From Myxococcus guangdongensis (GTDB lineage Bacteria; Myxococcota; Myxococcia; Myxococcales; Myxococcaceae), in the NCBI RefSeq assembly GCF_024198255.1, contig NZ_JAJVKW010000005.1:558001-622000 (forward strand): a stretch of DNA of 64,000 bases, given 5' to 3'. The stretch's first letter is position 1. Each line of letters starts with the position of its first letter. A program made the translations under genes and the position numbers. The notes under the pieces were generated by a model. It was not told the DNA's origin. It did not search any database and was given only the letters and a program-made list of their open reading frames with translations. Shown piece after piece: positions 60,899 through 64,000 of this stretch.

Positions 60899-63003
60899 TT
60901 CACGCCGACGGCGGTCCAGCTCTCCTTCACCTTCGCCACCTCGGCCGAGTCCGCGCCGTAGAGGTCCGTGGCCGCCTGCAGGGTGGCGGTGCGGGCCTGG
61001 GCGAACGTGGTGTTCGGCGTCATGTAGTGGGCGAGGGCGCGGTAGTAGATCTTCAGGCCCTTGTCCATGCCGATGCCGTCCTTGACCTCGATCTGCGAGG
61101 TGCGGTTCGTGCCGCCGTTGGCCAGCAGGTAGAACGCGTTGTTCGCGATGCCGCTGGAGCCGTGGACCTCGGTCTGCTTCGGGTAGTCCTTGTAGTTGTC
61201 GATGGAGTACCCGTCCTTCTTCGGGTCGTCCATGTAGCGCAGGCCGTCCTCGGAGTCGCCGTTCGTCGGCGTCCAGGCCGTCTCGCCCACCGTCCAGTTG
61301 AACTTCACGGCCGGGTTCTTCGTGGACGCGTACCACTCCACGCCCGCGCCCATGATGTCGCTGAACGCCTCGTTCAGGCCGCCCGACTCGTTGCGGTAGA
61401 TGAGGCCGGCGGTGCGCTCCGTCAGGCCGTGGGCGATCTCATGGCCCGCGATGTCCAGCGCGGTGAGCGGGCCGGACGTCTTGCCGTCGCCGTCGCCGTA
61501 GCTCATCTTCGTGCCGTCCCAGAACGCGTTCACGTAGTTGGTGCGCACGTGGACGAAGGAGTTGAGCGCCTCGCCCGCGCCGTCGATGGAGTCACGACCC
61601 AGCACGTCCTTGAGGAAGTCGTACGTCATCGCCGCGCCGTAGTGCGCGTCCACGCCCGCCTTGGTGCGCGCGCCGTCGGTGGCCTCGCCCCAGACGTCGT
61701 TGTCGTCCGTCAGCTGCGTCTTGCCCGACGCCGTCGACTTGTTCATCGCGTCGTAGGTGTTCACGCCCTTGCCGCGCGTGCTGTCCTCGAGCGTGTACGT
61801 GCCGTCCGGCTGCTGCTTGGTGTCCAGCGCCACCTTGCCGCTGTACAGCGACGTGTCGTCCGCCTTGCTGCCGGGCTCGGGGGGGACTTCCTTCGGGGTG
61901 ATGCTGATGCCCCAGCCGTTGAGCGAGCCCGTGTCGAACTTGACCTTGTCCTCGACCGTCAGCGTCCACTCGCCCTTGGTGGACTCACCGGCGAAGTCGC
62001 TCAGGTCGAACGTGCCCTTCACGTCGTCCGTGCTGCCGCCCGTGCGGTTGTGCACCACGGCGCTCTTGCCGGAGGGGCTGGTCAGCGTGACCTTCAGGTC
62101 GCCCTTGAACGTGTGGGCGATGTCCAGGTCCAGCTTCAGGCTGTCGATGGTCGCGTCCTGGTCGATGGTGACCTTGGACGTGACGGTCGACTTGTCGAGG
62201 ATCTCCGCCTTGGTGGTGTTGGTCGCGGAGATCTGCCCGGCCGCGACGCCCGCCTTCGGCAGGCCCTTGTTGGAGCCGTAGAAGCCGCCGATCTCGTTGT
62301 ACGACTCGAAGATCTTCCCGGTGTTCGCATCCACCAGGTAGTTCATCTTGCGGGGGCGGTCCTGGCCCTCGATCTGCGACAGCTGCACGCGGTAGGCGGA
62401 GTGATACTCGCCGGCCTTGTCCTGGTAGATGACGCGCTCGGCGTGCGGCTGCTTGTCCGGCTTCGCGCCGAACTCCTTGCGCGCGATGTCGATGGCGGAC
62501 TGGGTGTTCAGCTTGGGCAGCTCCTTGCCCAGGCCCTCGGGGACCACGGACTGCTCGCCGGTGACGCTCGTCACCTGGCCGTCCTTGCCCAGGTGCGTGA
62601 TGACCTGCTCACCGAAGACCTTCACGCCCTCGTGAACGCGGTCCAGACGCACGTGCGTCATGCCCAGCGCGTCCTTCTCCACGTTGGCGGCCGCGAACGC
62701 CGGCTGCTGCGCCATGAGCGTCTGCGCGCCCTTGAGCGGGTTGAGGTGGGTGAGCGCCGTCTGCACGGCCTTCTGCGCCTCGGGGCTCTGCAGCGCCAGG
62801 CGGCCGGGGCCCGCGGGGGCCTGCGTCAGCGTCTTCTCCGCGCGCGCCAGGTCCGTCGTGCGCGCCGAGGGGCCGAAGCCGTCCTTGGTCTGCAGCGGGG
62901 CGTTGGCCGCCTTCGCGGTGTTCTTGGGCTGCGTCTCCGTGGTCGCGGGACGAACGCTGACGGGCTTGGTGTCGACTCGGCGGATGGTCATTTCAAAGCT
63001 CAT
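60895..63003 (-). CDS. M4 (thermolysin-family) metalloprotease with internal P/Homo B domain
   Basis: A 702-residue protein. An FTP/PepSY-type propeptide (about 60-235) precedes a P/Homo B domain (about 270-370: LDLDIAHTFKGDLKVTLTSP, GEWTLTVEDKVKFDTGSLNGWG), then the M4 catalytic domain (about 385-702). Zinc ligands are HEIAH (521-525) and the glutamate in GGLNEAFSD; catalytic His614 is in HGSSGIA. There is no classical signal peptide (start MSFEMTIRRVDTKPVS), so the export route is unclear. P-domains in M4 enzymes normally sit at the C-terminus; this placement is unusual. An alternative start at the fifth codon is possible. Confidence 0.9.
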   Translation of the reverse strand: MSFEMTIRRVDTKPVSVRPATTETQPKNTAKAANAPLQTKDGFGPSARTTDLARAEKTLTQAPAGPGRLALQSPEAQKAVQTALTHLNPLKGAQTLMAQQPAFAAANVEKDALGMTHVRLDRVHEGVKVFGEQVITHLGKDGQVTSVTGEQSVVPEGLGKELPKLNTQSAIDIARKEFGAKPDKQPHAERVIYQDKAGEYHSAYRVQLSQIEGQDRPRKMNYLVDANTGKIFESYNEIGGFYGSNKGLPKAGVAAGQISATNTTKAEILDKSTVTSKVTIDQDATIDSLKLDLDIAHTFKGDLKVTLTSPSGKSAVVHNRTGGSTDDVKGTFDLSDFAGESTKGEWTLTVEDKVKFDTGSLNGWGISITPKEVPPEPGSKADDTSLYSGKVALDTKQQPDGTYTLEDSTRGKGVNTYDAMNKSTASGKTQLTDDNDVWGEATDGARTKAGVDAHYGAAMTYDFLKDVLGRDSIDGAGEALNSFVHVRTNYVNAFWDGTKMSYGDGDGKTSGPLTALDIAGHEIAHGLTERTAGLIYRNESGGLNEAFSDIMGAGVEWYASTKNPAVKFNWTVGETAWTPTNGDSEDGLRYMDDPKKDGYSIDNYKDYPKQTEVHGSSGIANNAFYLLANGGTNRTSQIEVKDGIGMDKGLKIYYRALAHYMTPNTTFAQARTATLQAATDLYGADSAEVAKVKESWTAVGVN

Positions 63004-63093
63004 TCACAGCGGGGGATGCGAGAATTGTCGCACCCACGTCACATGGAGTTTCCGCTCCCCCTGCTGCGACGCGCCAATTCGGGTTTGTCGGCT

Positions 63094-63113
63094 TGTTTCA
63101 GCCCGTGTTTCAG
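63094..63113. promoter_or_regulatory. Direct repeat TGTTTCAG upstream of the M4 protease
   Basis: TGTTTCAG occurs at 63094-63101 and 63106-63113 (12-bp period), followed by TGTTTTCA at 63114. It lies about 90-110 bases upstream of the protease start in an AT-richer stretch and could be an activator site. The rest of the gap 63004-63279 shows nothing clear. Confidence 0.3.
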
Positions 63114-63279
63114 TGTTTTCACGCGGTTTTGAGGACGCGGAGTGTTGTCCGTAACTCCGGGGGTGCGAGTCGCCCCCGGCGGATTTCCGGACCGCGAAGC
63201 CGAATTAACCGTGAATTATCCCAGGATTTTTCCAGCCTCACCGGCATGGAAAGAGGCCCTTCCGGGGCTTGGGGGAGGA

Positions 63280-63993
63280 TCAGGGCCCGCCGAAGAAGGA
63301 CGCCTCGAGCACGCGCACGAAGAGGTTGCAGGCGGCGTGGAAGAGGGCGGCGCCGACGACGGTGCCGGTGCGCTCGCGCATCCAGCCAAACAGCAGGGCG
63401 GGGAAGAAGACCGACAGCCGCCAGGTCTGGAAGATGGCCAGGTGGCCCAGGGCGAAGAGCAGGGCGGTCACCCAGAAGGCGGGTCCCAGCCGGGCGCCGA
63501 GGAACTTGCGGCCCTGGGGCCAGGCGTCTCTCAGGCGCGCTTGCAGATAGCCCCGGTAGAAGAACTCCTCGGGCAGGGCCACGACGAAGAGCTGATCCAC
63601 CACCCACTCGCCGAAGCGCGGCGGCAGCCGGAGGCGGAAGTGGACCTCGCCGCCCAGGGGCGTGAGGTGGCGCGCGAGCGCCTCGGGCAGGTGGGGGAGG
63701 ACTTCGGCGAACCCGGCGAACGCCAGGAAGAAGAGCGGGCCCACCAGCGCGGAGACCTTCAGGAACAACACCAGATCTTCACGCCACGCGCGGGCGGACA
63801 GGCCGTAGTCGCGGTAGTCCTCGTCCCGCCAGCGCATGGGGATGAGGGGCAGGTAGAGGAAGCCCACCGTGGCGACCAGCTTGGGGATGCTGGTGCCGCC
63901 GAAGGCGAGGAACGCGGCGATGATGCCCGCGAAGCCCAGGGCCCACAGGCCCACGGCTTCCTGCACGGCGCTGGGGCGCCAGGGAGTCGCCAC
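63280..63993 (-). CDS. CPBP-family intramembrane glutamic protease
   Basis: A 237-residue membrane protein with six or more helices. Active-site motifs are intact: PEEFFYRG (Glu142-Glu143, Arg147), FALGH (His184) and HAACN (His219, Asn223), as in Rce1/CPBP proteases. Some CPBP proteases have been proposed to process MYXO-CTERM proteins (myxosortases); whether this is one cannot be told from the sequence. The ATG at 63993 is seven bases from the window edge; a longer start beyond it cannot be excluded. Confidence 0.85.
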   Translation of the reverse strand: MATPWRPSAVQEAVGLWALGFAGIIAAFLAFGGTSIPKLVATVGFLYLPLIPMRWRDEDYRDYGLSARAWREDLVLFLKVSALVGPLFFLAFAGFAEVLPHLPEALARHLTPLGGEVHFRLRLPPRFGEWVVDQLFVVALPEEFFYRGYLQARLRDAWPQGRKFLGARLGPAFWVTALLFALGHLAIFQTWRLSVFFPALLFGWMRERTGTVVGAALFHAACNLFVRVLEASFFGGP

Positions 63994-64000
63994 CGACTGC

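Noticed and set aside
59986..63132. A 1048-codon plus-strand open frame across the S37 and M4 protease genes
   Set aside because: It spans two real convergent genes in a shadow frame, and its composition is Arg/Val/Leu-rich low complexity.

Overview
The window is high-GC, gene-dense DNA from a myxobacterium, most likely family Myxococcaceae (Myxococcus/Corallococcus-like). The evidence is third-position GC bias throughout, a MYXO-CTERM-type sorting tail on a giant surface protein, an AgmX/PglI-type protein, an Rsb-type partner-switching cluster and a type VI secretion (T6SS) locus. I see no tRNA, rRNA, insertion sequence, prophage or CRISPR array. It reads as ordinary chromosome carrying a large secretion and cell-surface block.

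Left part (1-20 kb): the 5' end of a nuo operon (nuoA, partial nuoB), a chemoreceptor, a sulfatase, a PHP phosphoesterase divergent from an Rrf2-type Fe-S regulator, an OsmC-like protein, arginine decarboxylase (speA) divergent from a ClpX-like unfoldase that lacks the zinc-binding domain, and an Hsp70 / J-domain / CvpA operon. A class II glutamine-amidotransferase-like gene follows. Then comes a tightly coupled, stressosome-like set: two HATPase kinases, an RsbX-like phosphatase, RsbS-like and RsbR-like STAS proteins and a SpoIIAA-like protein.

Middle (20-53.5 kb): a lipoprotein; a 2830-residue protein with about 26 Ig-like repeats and a C-terminal sorting tail, translationally coupled to an OmpA-family protein; a divergent VgrG-like gene plus a long coiled-coil gene whose 3' end has been duplicated in tandem; then a T6SS cluster on the minus strand. 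In transcription order this runs: degenerate AMP-binding protein, PAAR-like protein, tssA, tssG, tssB, tssC, hcp-like, tssK, tssE, vgrG, separate spike-needle protein, tssF, tssL, small unknown, tssM, tssJ. No ClpV/TssH gene lies in the window. Sigma-54-like -24/-12 elements lie upstream of the main T6SS operon and of the second vgrG.

Right part (53.5-64 kb): the three-gene proton-translocating transhydrogenase operon (pntAA-pntAB-pntB) preceded by an operator-like repeat cluster, a GNAT acetyltransferase, a GYF_2/AgmX-type membrane protein, a DUF1330 protein, a secreted S37 peptidase lipoprotein, an M4 metalloprotease with an internally placed P/Homo B domain, and a CPBP intramembrane protease near the window end.

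All functional calls come from reading the translated sequence and recalling family motifs; no database search was run. Start codons were chosen from homologue-like N-termini and visible Shine-Dalgarno (SD) sequences.
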